Program-made: the position numbers and the translations under genes | Assembly: GCA_026168455.1 (NCBI GenBank) | Contig: CM047426.1 | Location: 80,813,986-80,877,985 of the forward strand | From: Theocolax elegans | Taxonomy: Eukaryota; Arthropoda; Insecta; Hymenoptera; Cerocephalidae | DNA length: 64,000 nt | Reading direction: 5' to 3' | The notes under the pieces: generated by a model | Told to the model about the DNA's origin: nothing | The model's input: the letters and a program-made list of their open reading frames with translations, nothing else | Database searches by the model: none | Shown here: positions 28,571 through 41,489 of the stretch, piece after piece | Layout: every line of letters begins with the position of its first letter | Numbering within the stretch: position 1 is the first letter of the stretch

Positions 28571-29439
28571 GTATAAAATTTTACTTTCATTTGAGACCAA
28601 CTTGAAATTGATTTATTACTTCTAAAAGATATCATTTAAATTTGCATGCCATCTTCATTTCATTAAGCTTTATTTTTAATGTGATCAACTTTCAGTTATT
28701 TTAAGTGTTATTGGATTATTTAATTATTTGTATCGTGTATTATATTTCCTAAGGGATTGATTTTTTAATTATTTATAAAAGTTAATAAAAAGGTAAATTA
28801 AAAAGTAAAAAATTGAAGTATTTCTAAGAATTAATCTAAAGTTGCAATACTGACCAAGCCTCGAGAATACAATTTTTCTTACCTTCATCTTCATCCCTTA
28901 CACGATTTATCTCCCAACTAGAGAAGACTTTAGGAGTACGAAGAAGAAAGAAAGTATTGCCCGAGGCTTAGATTTTGACCTGTAGGAGAGAACTGTACTT
29001 GTAGAAAATATATTAATTTTCAGTTACAGTCTGACGTACTATTAAAATTAAAAAATAAAAGTAAGGAAAAAATATTTATTTTATCCAATTGTACAGTACA
29101 ATAGATAATATTTTGTTATGTCTCTAGATACTGCTTATATGTATTTATAATTAATCATCATTGATATATCAGTGACAATTAGAATTATCACTAATGATTA
29201 AAAATAAAATGTTAAAATTAATAATTAAACATTTATGATTGTAACTCGCACATAAAAATAAAGTGGAAGTAATTTAATGTTAACTGTATATTCATTAAAT
29301 TTCAACATGTTATATACAATATAAATTATGTCCAGTATAATAATTTATCCAGCAGTAATAAAGGAAACGTCATTAATTTAATTAATTTCAACCCCTTTTC
29401 GATACATCTTCCTTTTAACATAGATACGCGAGTGATATA

Positions 29440-29724
29440 GTTAACTCTTGAAAAATTTAGAGGGTTCACTTCGTTGCACAGGATCGGTACAGGTCGTTAG
29501 TCGCTACGTCTGTGCGAATGGAAGAGCAATAGGAGAGAGTGCAAGGGAGGAACCGAGTGGTAGGGGGATGGTGAGGTTGCGCTTCTATAAATAGTCCGAC
29601 GTCTCTATATATAGATATTTAGGTCACCGAGCGCGCGAGAAAAGAGAGAGAGAGAGAGAGAGCCAAGGGCGCCACGTTTGTGTGTACGTATACATGTATA
29701 TGTATACATATATTTGTAGTAAGT
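29440..29724 (+). promoter_or_regulatory. Candidate TATA promoter, short exon and splice donor
   Basis: A GC-richer island leads to TATAAATAG at 29586-29594. A GA microsatellite lies at about 29640-29661, and GTAAGT at 29719-29724 could be a donor, giving a first exon of about 100 bp. No coding start is convincing, so it would be 5' UTR or non-coding. The arrangement echoes the island at 20.5 kb. Confidence 0.35.
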
Positions 29725-31109
29725 CTGGATTTTTCTGAGAAAATATTACAGGGAGTATCCTTTGCAAATGTAATTTTCAGAGTGAATTGACTGTTTATTT
29801 ATTTTTTTTTTTACCATGAAGAGTGCGAAATGGAAATTTCGAGTTAAATATTTAAATAATGCAATTGATGATGTATTGACATTAATATAATGAGTAATTT
29901 CTTAATTGTTATTTTGGCATACATAGTATTTACAGCAATTCAATAAATCTTTTTTTAACGTATTGTGTTAAAGTAAGATTCTTCAACGGATGACTATTCG
30001 TACGCATGTATCACTGAAAGCATCAGCTCTATTTTTAACGCTAATCTTTGTTAATATTTAATGACCGAATTACACTTAAATATTTTGTGACTCGATCGTA
30101 TAATTTATAAAGAATTAGTTTGTAAAATAGATAAAAATACATTATATGTATACAAATTGATATAAAATTTTGTTCTGATTTTTCTATAACGAAACATCTG
30201 GTGGCAAGGACAACCTTGGATAGATCTGATTTTCAAAGTTAACTACCTTTTCCGTACGTTCAATAATTTACGTTAACGACATTTTATATGCAAGGTTATT
30301 TATTATTCCTCAAGGTGAATCAATTGAGACATGCAATAGATTCATCATCAGATATTAAAGTATACTCTAACTATTATTCCAATAGTTTAGAGTGTACAAC
30401 TGTTTCAAACAAAGTTGTAATTAAAAAAATGCTTAATGTATACGTGCATTTGTAAAGGATTAACGAAAATTTGCAAAATTATTCAGACATTTCACAAATA
30501 TAGTTTGTGTTTAATACATTAAAATATTTGTATTTGTTTATTTTGTAAACTATAATAATTCATATAGTTACGAGAAAGTAAAATACGATCGTTTACCAAA
30601 TTATTAAATAGTATAATTTTATGGCTGATAACTTAATGATTTTTCCACTTGTTTCTGTTTCATTATTCTTTGTTTTCGTAAATATAAATCATTTTTTTAC
30701 ATAGATAGAAGTGTATCAGTCAATTGCAAGTGATATCTAGCTTTTAAGTTAAAAAAAACCGGTAGTACCATAAATAATGATAAAATTAGATAATTTTTTA
30801 TATAATATTTATTATTAACGTAATTGAAACGAATTTCTAATTAATTTAGTTAAAAAATTTCATTGTTACAAATAATTATTCTTAAAGTAAACAAACAATT
30901 AGAAAATATTATATAATAAAATAAATATTTTAAAAAAAGCTACGGTACATAAACTTAACAATCTTTTTACAGTAATTTTTGAGTTTGCATAAAAATCATA
31001 TCTTATACGTGTTGTATTTGTATGATTTTAAAACCTAACAAAGTAAACATAAATAGAGGTGTCAAATCAGGTATGTATACACACAGGTATGCATAAAAAT
31101 GAATCATGG

Positions 31110-31274
31110 CTCGACCGATTCATTTTTCGAAACGTGCACCACTGTTAGTGGTGGGGCGAGATTGTGAATGACGCAAACGTGTAATCTAGGTCACCGGGTC
31201 ATCTGACTCCATTCCATCGTCGCCGTCGTTGTCCTCCACAATGGGGTTTTGCGTATGGACACGGCCCCACCTCT

Positions 31275-31310
<36 letters not shown>
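31110..31310. promoter_or_regulatory. GC-rich island with nuclear-receptor DR2 and (CT)n
   Basis: AGGTCA-CC-GGGTCA at 31188-31201 is a direct repeat of nuclear-receptor half-sites spaced by 2. TGACGCAA lies upstream near 31169. An uninterrupted CT microsatellite follows at about 31278-31308. Enhancer or promoter function is inferred. Confidence 0.35.
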
Positions 31311-31312
<2 letters not shown>

Positions 31313-33119
31313 GCCTTTTTATTTTTTCCATCTCAACTTTTCCCTTACATTATGCGCGGATTATGCACTCGCGATTTCTTTAATATACCATCGGATGGTG
31401 AGAGATTAATTGTTTTGCGGAATATTGGTAAACTTTTGTATATTTATCCAAATATATCATCTCTTTTTCGATTTTCATTTTAGGAAAACTTGATTTTTGT
31501 AACTTTATGCGGTAAAAGCAAACGGAAAAGTGTCGGATTCGAGTAATAAGTGCATGTTATTTTCAATGGTATTTTCTTACAGATTTAATTTCACTGAATT
31601 TAAATTACTGCATTAAGTACTGTCTAAATATAGATTTTTCAAGAATGAAGATTCACCTTTTCTTATTGAATGAATTAAAAATAAACAATACGTTATTCAC
31701 AATGTTGAAAATTATAGAATAAAATATTAAAATATTGAATTAAAAATAAAAATTTAGCATCTCGATATTATTACTTTGAAAAATAAATAATTTATCCAAA
31801 AATAGCACAGAATTAAAAACTCATGTTTATCATCTGTTTTTATCGATCGCCCATTCGTGAAATCATTCACTACTCTAATACATTGATGAGAAGCCACGGG
31901 CGCGTGCGCACGTATGAAATGCATCATGAATGGCACGGGTATAATGCGAAGAGCATACATAACGCGTTAAATAATACGGGATCCGGCAAATTTGAGTATA
32001 GGTATACACACCTATATTTTAAAACTCTGTAGAGATGTTTTACAGGACTTATTTTTGAGCGTTTTGCGCGTGTGCTTAAATGAAAGATGCATCAAACTGC
32101 TTTTCATTGATATTTAACAAATACTTTGTTGCTATAGAATTATTAATTAAAAATCAGATGAATATTACAAAAACGTTGTTTTTTCTTTGAGAGAAACTGT
32201 TAATCGATAGATTAATAAATATGATATTAAATAGCAATAATTATGCTTTTTTGGTTTTATAGAGAAGCATCGGTCAATGTACAGATTATAATATAAGTGA
32301 TAGAGACATTCGTTAAGGCAGCCTACGTTATTCATATATTTTAATAGAAAATATTCTGTATAAGCAATATTTTAAATTATATTTTAAAACATTATTGTAT
32401 ATATTCAAAATAGATTTAGAAAATCCTAATTATATAATTGCAAACACAATCAAGCTTCTTAAATTTACTTTTACCGGTTGTAAATTATACCTATATAACA
32501 TAAACATGATAAAAAAATTAAATATGATATGCAAAATAATAAAAAAGAAAACACAATATCGCAGCTTGAAAGAGAAGTCAAGCATCATCCACAAGGAGTA
32601 AAGAAAAAAGAATTTGCAAAAAGACTAGAGAAAAAAAATTCATTAAGAAGCCCCGTATAAGCCACGCGTTCGCAAGTGCCCTTGGTCTACCAAGATCAAA
32701 GACTATCAAGGACGCATAAGAGAACAAAACGAAACGTGTCTGTTTAAGATGCAAGTTGATACAGTATATCTGATGATAATAATTTTTTTAAGGAAAAATT
32801 AAAGATATTTAATAATAAATTAAGAAATATAATTTATTATGTATATTGTTGTAAATGATAGATTAAACGGAAATAATTATATTTTCTTAACAACGGATAT
32901 TTTCACAAATTAAAGAAAAAACTGTATCACTCAATTATTAATTTTAAACTTATGAATCAAGAAAAAAACAAAGAATAATATTATTTATTCAAATGTTACC
33001 GACTCGTTAAAACGATTCTATTTAAATTTAACTGGAACCCCTCATGAAAAAAAATTAGCAGCAGATATAAGAAAACAAAAACTACAAAAACAGTCTTCGA
33101 AGAAATAAAAAAAACCGAC

Positions 33120-33374
33120 AAGAGGACGAGATGAAAGCGTGTGCGCATTATATACCTACGAGGCTGCGCTCGGCTCGGCGACCTCTCAGATCGGGCAGCC
33201 TTGGGAAACTGGGACTTTGAACCCCGTTGCACCTTCCATCTCGTGCATCGAGAGAAAGAGAGAGAGAGGGAGTGACGTAAGCCGGTCCTAGACCAATCCC
33301 GAGTAAGCATTCCTCTGACGTCACTACCTCCCCCAACGTGACGTGCATTACCAACTTAGAGGGTAGGTTTTACC

Positions 33375-33424
<50 letters not shown>

Positions 33425-33440
33425 TCTCCTACCTCTCGGA
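33120..33440 (-). promoter_or_regulatory. GC-rich island with CRE, long (CT)n and TATA-like element
   Basis: TGACGTCA lies at 33316-33323, TGACGTAA at about 33274 and GTGACGTGC near 33338. A long uninterrupted CT tract spans about 33378-33420. At the low-coordinate edge the minus strand reads GGTATATAATGCG (about 33147-33159), a TATA candidate for minus-strand initiation. No coding gene. Confidence 0.3.
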
Positions 33441-34650
33441 CCGATCAACGAGAAAGGATGTACATATTTTGACCCAATTAACAGCCGGTTAAATAGCTTC
33501 CAAAATTTTAGTATCTCTTCTTTATAGAGTATTTATATCGCAAATAGTTCATATATGTATATAATCTGATACACTTTAGTATGGTTTTTCGAAAATACCA
33601 GTAATTACTTGTTTGTATTTTTAAAAAACAAGATGATTTAATCAATTTCTAAATAACTGAGATTTATGCATAAAGATCAACATAGTTTTATTTGTATTGT
33701 ATACATATCAAATAATACATTATTAATTAAATCGAAATAAAAGAAAAGGTAGCAATCATTTTTTGTATTCTTAACACGTATGATTAAACTACTTAAGAAG
33801 AAACATCAACGTACCTTCTTAATTTAATTGTAGCCCACTTTCTCAACCCTATTAAAATTAATAATAGCGGTACATTTTATTTTTGCCATTCGTGCTATAC
33901 GCTACTTATTGTAATTATAAAATTTGTACGGAACATAAGAGGTTTGGTTTTATAAAGTGGAACTCTTCTTTCTTGTATAGGTGTGAACCGTATATATATA
34001 CACGTTAAATTTTCTGAATATAGATGGAACACTGACCCGGAAAGGCCAAAATTGCATCGTGCTACGTTAAAAAGAGAGAAAAATTGAATTCTCTTGTCGC
34101 GCGCGTTCATCGATTAATGACAGCTCGGAGTATGAATGGAACTCTACCTTTTTCCGTATATCTATATGTGGGATATTTTTGCTTCAAAACAAGTATACAT
34201 ATACATATTCCAAGCTTATTTTTTAACAATTTTAACACCCGTGATTCTATATTATAATTACCATTTGTTTAATACGGTTTAATATTTCAAATTTAGAGTT
34301 TACATATATAAAAGGGTGTACAATTAATTTCTATGTTTCATCTGTCACCTTAAATGCATATAAATAATCAAGTTTTTAAACAATTTTTTTAATTATTATA
34401 GTCTCAAGGTGATTTATACACTTTATATCTGTAGAATTAAAATTTATTTTATTTCTTTATTTATTTACATTGAAAACTCATTGATAACCCTTTTATTAAA
34501 CTATGTGACGATTATGGTTTATTGGATATTTATATAAATACAAAAAAAAATTAAACTGTTGACTATATGAGAAATATCATGCGGATATGGATTCGAATAA
34601 TTCGATCGATATTTCGCGCGCCGGTTGTATAAGCACATAATGGAGAAATT

Positions 34651-34652
<2 letters not shown>

Positions 34653-34720
<68 letters not shown>
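34653..34720. repeat. Long (GA)n microsatellite
   Basis: About 33 uninterrupted GA units, next to a GC-richer patch (34720-34800). GA tracts of this length can bind GAGA-factor-type proteins; that role is inference. Confidence 0.95.
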
Positions 34721-34721
<1 letters not shown>

Positions 34722-36689
34722 GAGTGGCATGGAAATGCAGCCACTGGCCCTTTTCCTGTTTGGCTGTATAACCGATTATTCTCGAAACCTAATGCCGCGG
34801 CTTTATGCCAATTTTTTTTAAGTTAAAAGGGCCAGAAAAACGGATTATTTTTATGTCATATATTTATACTTTTTATTTGTAGAGTGCAATCGGTTATTCA
34901 TGGTAATTGTTTTTAATTGCTATTTAAAAATGTGTTTTTACATAAATAATAAAACTTAAAACAAAATTACTATACTTAAGCTAACTCTTTCTATATTATA
35001 AATATAAATAATTTCATATAATTTGAACGACGCAACGTTTCGAATAGTGTCATCAATTCTTCCCTTATTTTCCCTCTTTCAAAGAGAAAAAAATCGATTA
35101 GAAGCATTGACTTTGAATAAAAATATACTTTCGTTTCCACGTTACTTTACTGTTTACCCTTCTTTTTATTTCATTGCTATACGATAGTTACACGAAAATA
35201 TTTAAATTTTTCGCAGTAAATATATTGAGTAAAGCAAAATATTATACTAATCAATATAATCTGATAAAAAATAAATATTTAAATTTATCATAAACAGTAC
35301 TATTGATTAATTAAATAAACTAAGTACATATAAAAACGCTAGTTGTAGTTTAATAAATTTACAATTAGAGATAAACAGTCAGACTCAAATAAATAAGTAA
35401 ACTCCAATTTACTTCTACCCATATAAGAGAGAAAATAAACAATTTAACTTACCGAGAGGTCACTTTGTTGCCTTCAATTCGTGTATACTGCAGACTCGGC
35501 CACTTAGCCTGTTGCAATTGATAGAAAAAGAGAACTTGACGTTTTTCTCGATACAAACCCTTTTTGTAAACAAATTTTTAATGAAAAGAATTGTCCTTCT
35601 TTTTCAAATTATTTGTTCGAAGATACAATTTTGAAAATTTAATAAGAGACTTGAATTTTTCTGACTCAGCAGTTTGAAATTCAATTACGCATAACTGCTA
35701 TATACCACATTTTTCAAGTTAAAAATTGAACTGTATCTGGTTGCTATGGCCAAAAAAGGTACTATAGATTTTACGATTATAATTCACCAAGTTTTAATAA
35801 AGAAAATTAATGAATATTTAATTGTAACTTGATATTTTGAATATATCGTATATTTATGAATACAAGTAATAAAGCTAATAATATTCAATGATTTTTCAGC
35901 ATTTAGAATGAAATGTTTATCATTATGTATTTTCATAATAACTCAATTAAAATAATTGTAAAATCTATAATGAGTTAGGATAATGTAATTGGAATAAAGA
36001 CGTGAACAGATTAATAGAAATGTAATAAATTAAAAAATTGTATAAATCTAATGTATAGTGTAAACATTACTTTGAATTTTTTATCAGTTGTTTATTTCAC
36101 GTGCATTAAACGTTGTAATGTGATTATGCACCAGAACGTTATGCATTTCCTTGAATTTGTCTTCATAATGAAAATATACAAATCAAACAAAAGCAAATAA
36201 ATTATTTGTATAAACATAATTTTAAAATAAAAATTGTGTATTTTGTACGAGTGTTTATTTACAATTATGTGAGTTTCTTAATAGTACGAACCTTGTATAA
36301 ATCTTCGAAAACCACGAGTGTCTAATCTGACATGTTTAATTTAAAATTCATAGTAATCCCATTCATCGAAAGGTAAAATATACTATACTCCAAAACGACG
36401 AAACATGTGTGAATTTCTATCTATGCCAAAAATAACGAATCTGTTGGACGAACAAAAACTCAGCCCCGTTATGTCAAATGCCATACATCATCAAACTACA
36501 GAAAAATAAGTTTTAACTAAATTGTTTTCGAATCTAATATAATCTTGACCAAAACTCAAAGCATAGTCTACTACATATTCGTAAAATGTAAAATTGTACA
36601 CTCCGAAATGTTCACCAAGATAATTATGAAATAGTAATAAAAATAGAAAAACTGAAGCCAGGAAGAAGGAGAAGGAAGTGTATTGTAAG

Positions 36690-36970
36690 AGAAAGGATAG
36701 AAGAGAGCAACCTCGCGCGTCGGCCTCAGTGGTCGAGGACGAACTGCAGTCGGGCGAGAGTCCAACTAAACTCGAGAGTTACCCCCAGTGCGCCGCCGCT
36801 GAGTTTGAATGGAGCTCTTGGCCGATTGGCTCTTGGCCCGATGACGTCACCCAGCTGATTGTTCCGCGCGCGCCTCACCACGTGGCCCTCGCGCGCGCAA
36901 CGACACCCACCGCCACCCCTTCGACCCCAGCATGTTATACGTATACACCCTTTCCTATCAACCCTTTTCT
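36690..36970. promoter_or_regulatory. CpG-rich island with TGACGTCA and E-box
   Basis: The island holds GATTGGC (inverted CCAAT) near 36824, TGACGTCA at 36842-36849, CAGCTG shortly after, and CCACGTGG near 36879 between GCGCGCGC runs. Overlapping plus frames of 94 and 106 codons are GC-driven low-complexity shadows without domains. Confidence 0.35.
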
Positions 36971-38814
36971 TTCTCTTCAGATTTCAGGATCAGCTTGATC
37001 CTATTTTTTCGCTACGAGGTATTTACCTGAGTTCCCTGCATGTATATTCCTTTTGCTCCTTATTCCAGCATCACATTTATTTTGGCTCTCTTCTTGGCTG
37101 CACTTTGACTGTTGTGTACTGCTATGCTCAGTGTCATCGATGAATGTATACATTTTTATGTCTTTATGATTTTTTATAGATTTTAAAATTTACTACGAAT
37201 GTTTAGAGAAGGTGAAGTTAGATTATTTTTTAATTCGTACGAGTCTTAAATTATGAAACTGTACACTTTATATTTTGAGTGTTTCCGCAGATATAATAGT
37301 TAATCAATGAAAAACTAAACTACGTCTATTCGGAATTATATAAATATTTCACAGGTTTATAAAATATTGACATTCTTCGCATATCTTTCTCATTGAAATA
37401 ATATTGACATATTGCATTAATAGAAAACTCTTGGTACATGATGGCTTTGGAACAAGGCACTTTAACGAATATATTATCGGTATTTTTATTTTATTTTTTA
37501 TTTTGTTTTTTATTTTATTTAACGTCGCTCTTTTATGCTTCCAATTTGGTGCAAAATATTATCGATATTATACAACGATTGGAGCACTAATAAAATTATT
37601 TTCTCTTTTATAAGTTTGATTGGTCGACTGAATGTTCCTTCTTCCTTAACTTTTAAATCATTATTTAATCACAACATTATAATTAAATAGGTATAATTAA
37701 AATTTATTTTATCCGTGATCTTCGAATATCAATGATGTAAAATCACAACGAATTTATTACTGTATAACTTGATAAAACTGAACATGCTCGAAAGATTTAA
37801 AAACATACGTAAATCAATAAATAATAATTAGTACTAAGAATTATTAAAGTGCAACGTTATACTTATAGATTATAGGTGTACAAACAAACCGATAAAATAT
37901 GAAGTGACAGTTTGGTCAGATCGAGGGTATAAGAAAAACTTTTCCTCTTAGCATAAAAATTTCACGGATCAAATTTAGCTGGGTCAGTGGCTTCATTGAC
38001 ATCCTGTGTTTACCGTTTCTGTCTTCGTGATAAGCTCGAACCGACAGAAATATAATTACAGTATCTTTTTATTGGTAAAAAATGTTTGTCGAGTAACATA
38101 CTTTAACATACACCTTTTGTATACACAGAAGTATATGACGTTAAAAGTAACATTAAGATAAGTTCCCAATTTATTATGTTCTGTAAAAGATACATTTTTA
38201 AATATTCTTTAGAATGATAAATTTTTCTTTATACATTAAAAAAATAATTTATTAGTCATAGCGAAAAAAATTGCTGTATATTTAAAATTTATCGTGTATC
38301 CATGGTTCTGATACGTAAAATTCATTAACCTGAACGAACCAACGGTATCATTTATTTAGTCAATGAAGACGATATGACAGTGAAGGTGCGGGAAAGTAGC
38401 TCTAGGTTATGAACAGAATATTATACTTAAAATTTTGGTATAAAAAAGCTGATAAAATTTAAAATTTCAATTCAATGGTGCGTATAATAAATTTTCAAAT
38501 AATCATTAATTCAGTGATTCAATTGATAGATTTTGGGTAAAAAATCTATTTCAACACAAAAATGTATTTGTTAATAATAGGAAATCCTATTTGCATTTCC
38601 TAGAACATTCAATAAGGATCAAATTATTTTAAAAAATTCAACGTCCAAATGATTTTATACTTTCGTTTTGAACATTATCTAAATATAAATCCGTTTGATT
38701 GACCATAAAGATTTCTTACTCCGTCACATTGTCGATACCTCCCTAAAGTCTTGAAATGCTCCCCCATAAAAAGATAATTAAAAAACAAAATTAATAGGAA
38801 GATATACGCGTATC

Positions 38815-39040
38815 TAAAAATATCGAGCGTCTCGGGTGCGTCGGTGCTCATTCACCCAGTTTCCCGCGACCCCGGTGAAGCTCACATGCAGGTCAGACTT
38901 GCATCGACCGAGAGAGAAAATGATTTTGTTAGCCGAGAGTTAGAGAAGGAAGGTTAGCTTTCGAGGGATGCGCTCTCGTGAATGAAACGATCGAGCGCGC
39001 GCGCGGCCTTCCGCCCTGATGACGACATTTGCCTCCACCC
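38815..39040. promoter_or_regulatory. CpG-rich island
   Basis: Dense CpG (GATCGAGCGCGCGCGCGG near 38990) and an AGGTCAGA half-site near 38891. The 61-codon frame at 39019 runs into AT-rich sequence and is not called. Confidence 0.25.
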
Positions 39041-39611
39041 GTCGTGGATACGTACAGCAACGCTTTATTTTTGATTATTCATTTTTTTTTCTCTTAGAGA
39101 TTATCCTACCGAATATAACAAGGAAAATATTTTATCGCTTTCTTTATTTGTTATATTTAGGTTTATATTTTTTTTATTATTGCACCTACAAAATATTTCG
39201 TTAAGATAAGATTAATATTGTACTGATGAAATGCATATCACGGATACTCAATTTAATACAGAGTATTAGAGAAATAAATAAATAATTTCGTTTATTAATA
39301 TAATATTTTTCTTGAATTCCTTTGTCTTTAAAAAAGATGCAACTGATATGTATAATTATTTTTTCATCAAAATATATTTAAATTTGTAATAAATGAAGGT
39401 AAACCATATATTTACGTTAATATTATAGTTATAAAAAGAAACTTACACGGATATTATTAAAATGACATTTAGCTTACACCAATTGCCAGATGCATTATAT
39501 GTACTCACTCTACTTGATTTTGTTACCCTTTAATTTTCGCAATAGGATTGTATATATTCCCCTGATTATTGGTGTATAGGAAAAATAATTTATTTCCATC
39601 TCTGTAACTAA

Positions 39612-40519
39612 CAAGAAGAGGGTTTCAATTGCGGAAAATGAAATTTATTGCAACTTTGTGAACTGTTTTCTGGTACCCAAAAATGAAAGAATTCATATGA
39701 AATTCAATCTCATAGGAGGTTTTCCAAAAGTTATACGCACTTAATGAAAAATTGTAAAAAAAATGCTTGTAGAAATATGGCGATTTTAAATGGTTTGATG
39801 TTAGAAATAGTCATATTTTAGGTCATAACTAGCCATTTTCTATCGATCTTTTAGAAATGCCTCGTTTCTACTTTAAAAATCGTTTCCATTTCTACTAGGG
39901 ATGTTTAATCGCTAATAGTCGGGAATAATTAGAGGTAGGCAATCTTAGATCCATCAAAACGCTGAGATCAAGCAGATATGATTTCAAAAAAAGAAGCTTA
40001 ATTATCTCTATTTGGTCATAAGTTAAGCAAAAAATAAGAATGAAATCAAATTTAAACGAAGTATTAAAAATTTTAGAGTGTTTTCAATTGATTCAAACCT
40101 AACCTCAAAATGTCTGTAGGTTAGAAATTACCAAATTACTTTAGGTAAACATAATAATTATTTAAATAAATAGAAGAGCGCCATAGCTATAAATATCATT
40201 TATCGATTTGTCCAAAACAAATGTTAATTAGTTTTGCCACTTTTATAAAAACTTTGAAATACGAAGACGGTCGGATAACTAAAAGGGGGTGGGGCTTTAG
40301 CCTCCCCTTAAGTTTGATTGCCTACCTCTAATTGTTCCCGAGTTATTAGAGATTAAACATAAGCATCTTTTTTTCACTTTTTTCCATTAACTGCGTATAA
40401 CTTTCGGAAAACACCCTATGAGATTAAATTTCATTTGAATTCTTTCGTATTTGGGTACCAGAAAACAGTTCACAAAATTGCAATAAATTTCATTTTCCGC
40501 AATTGAAACACTCTCCTTG
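39612..40519. mobile_element. Non-autonomous DNA transposon with long TIRs, copy B (908 bp, TAA target duplication)
   Basis: The first about 165 bp (CAAGAAGAGGGTTTCAATTG...) and the inverted last about 165 bp (CAAGGAGAGTGTTTCAATTG...) match at roughly nine of ten positions. The flanks carry TAA as a direct repeat (39609-39611 and 40520-40522). The inverted symmetry resumes further in: AATTAGAGGTAGGCAATC near 39930 pairs with its inverse near 40315, so the left arm carries about 125 extra bp. The centre shares the GCTGAGATC-type block with the element at 11024-11797. No transposase. Confidence 0.85.
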
Positions 40520-41023
40520 TAAGTAGTCTACCCTTCTATTATAATGACTTCGAATTCATTGAGCAAGTTTTATTTTTGTAATTCAAAAGCAATATTCTCT
40601 ATTAAACAAAAAGTTTACATTAAAGGCATTTATTGCATATACTTTTTGTGAATTTTGTAGATTTTTAAAATATTATTGAATTATACAAGGAATAAGACTA
40701 TTGTTTGCTCCTACATAATTTTACATAACAATACCCACTGTTATATAAATATTTATTATAATTCATATATGCTGACTAATAGAATGTAGTTTTGTGACAT
40801 TTTAAACCTACATGATATTCTTGAAAATATCTGCGGCAATTTTGTGTGTATACCAAAATCCATGACACCATATAACTTTAATACCATAGTTCAACAATAT
40901 CTGACTTTGTAATTCAAAGTAAAGTTATTATTCAAATGCTGGTATAGAACATAATTATATGATTAAACGAACTTACCTGTAAGTGAAGTTCTATCATAAT
41001 TGTATGAAGCGCCTCTTCCGAAA

Positions 41024-41174
41024 TGATCAACATGTAGTCCCTTCACCCTATGCCGAATTGACCACAATTTTTAAAGTTTCAATGTAAAAAGAAAGAAGTA
41101 GATGTCTCTCGTGTCGACGTACCGCGCCGTTTTTCTTTCCGCTCTCATCCCCACTCGCTCGCATGTATCTCATT
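41024..41174. repeat. DIRS inverted terminal repeat, 3' end of element
   Basis: 151 bp identical, in inverse, to 45884-46034; runs from TGATCAACATG to GTATCTCATT. Outside it this end extends 71 bp further (40953-41023), about 43 bp more than the other end can account for. Confidence 0.95.
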
Positions 41175-41247
41175 TTTTAAAGATATACCGTAACATAAGT
41201 GTAAGGGGTCCAAAATATTTGTGGACAAGGGGTTATTGTGGTGGGAC

Positions 41248-41359
41248 TGATCATTTCGGAAGAGGCGCTTCATACAATTATGATAGAACTTCACTTACAG
41301 GTAAGTTCGTTTAATCATATAATTGTATTGCGCGCCTCTTCCTCATGATCAACATGTAG
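41248..41359. repeat. DIRS internal complementary region (ICR)
   Basis: 41248-41324 is the exact inverse of the 3' end of the element (40953-41029, 77 bp). 41319-41359 is the exact inverse of the 5' end (46021-46061, 41 bp). The two overlap by the six bases shared by the boundaries. Read on the opposite strand, the ICR therefore spells the junction made when the ends are joined into a circle. In DIRS elements this region is thought to template circle closure during reverse transcription. Confidence 0.93.
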
Positions 41360-41489
41360 ACGTTTAAAGCATACTATGTTACGGTAAACAATAGATAAAG
41401 ATTATGTTTTATTCATATAATGCTTTACAATATCGAACTAACACATAACTAGGTAAAAATTAAAAACAATAATTTTATATTTTCAAAAC

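Noticed and set aside
36678..37143. Plus frames of 106 and 94 codons
   Set aside because: Overlapping frames in the same GC island, both low complexity; better explained as chance.
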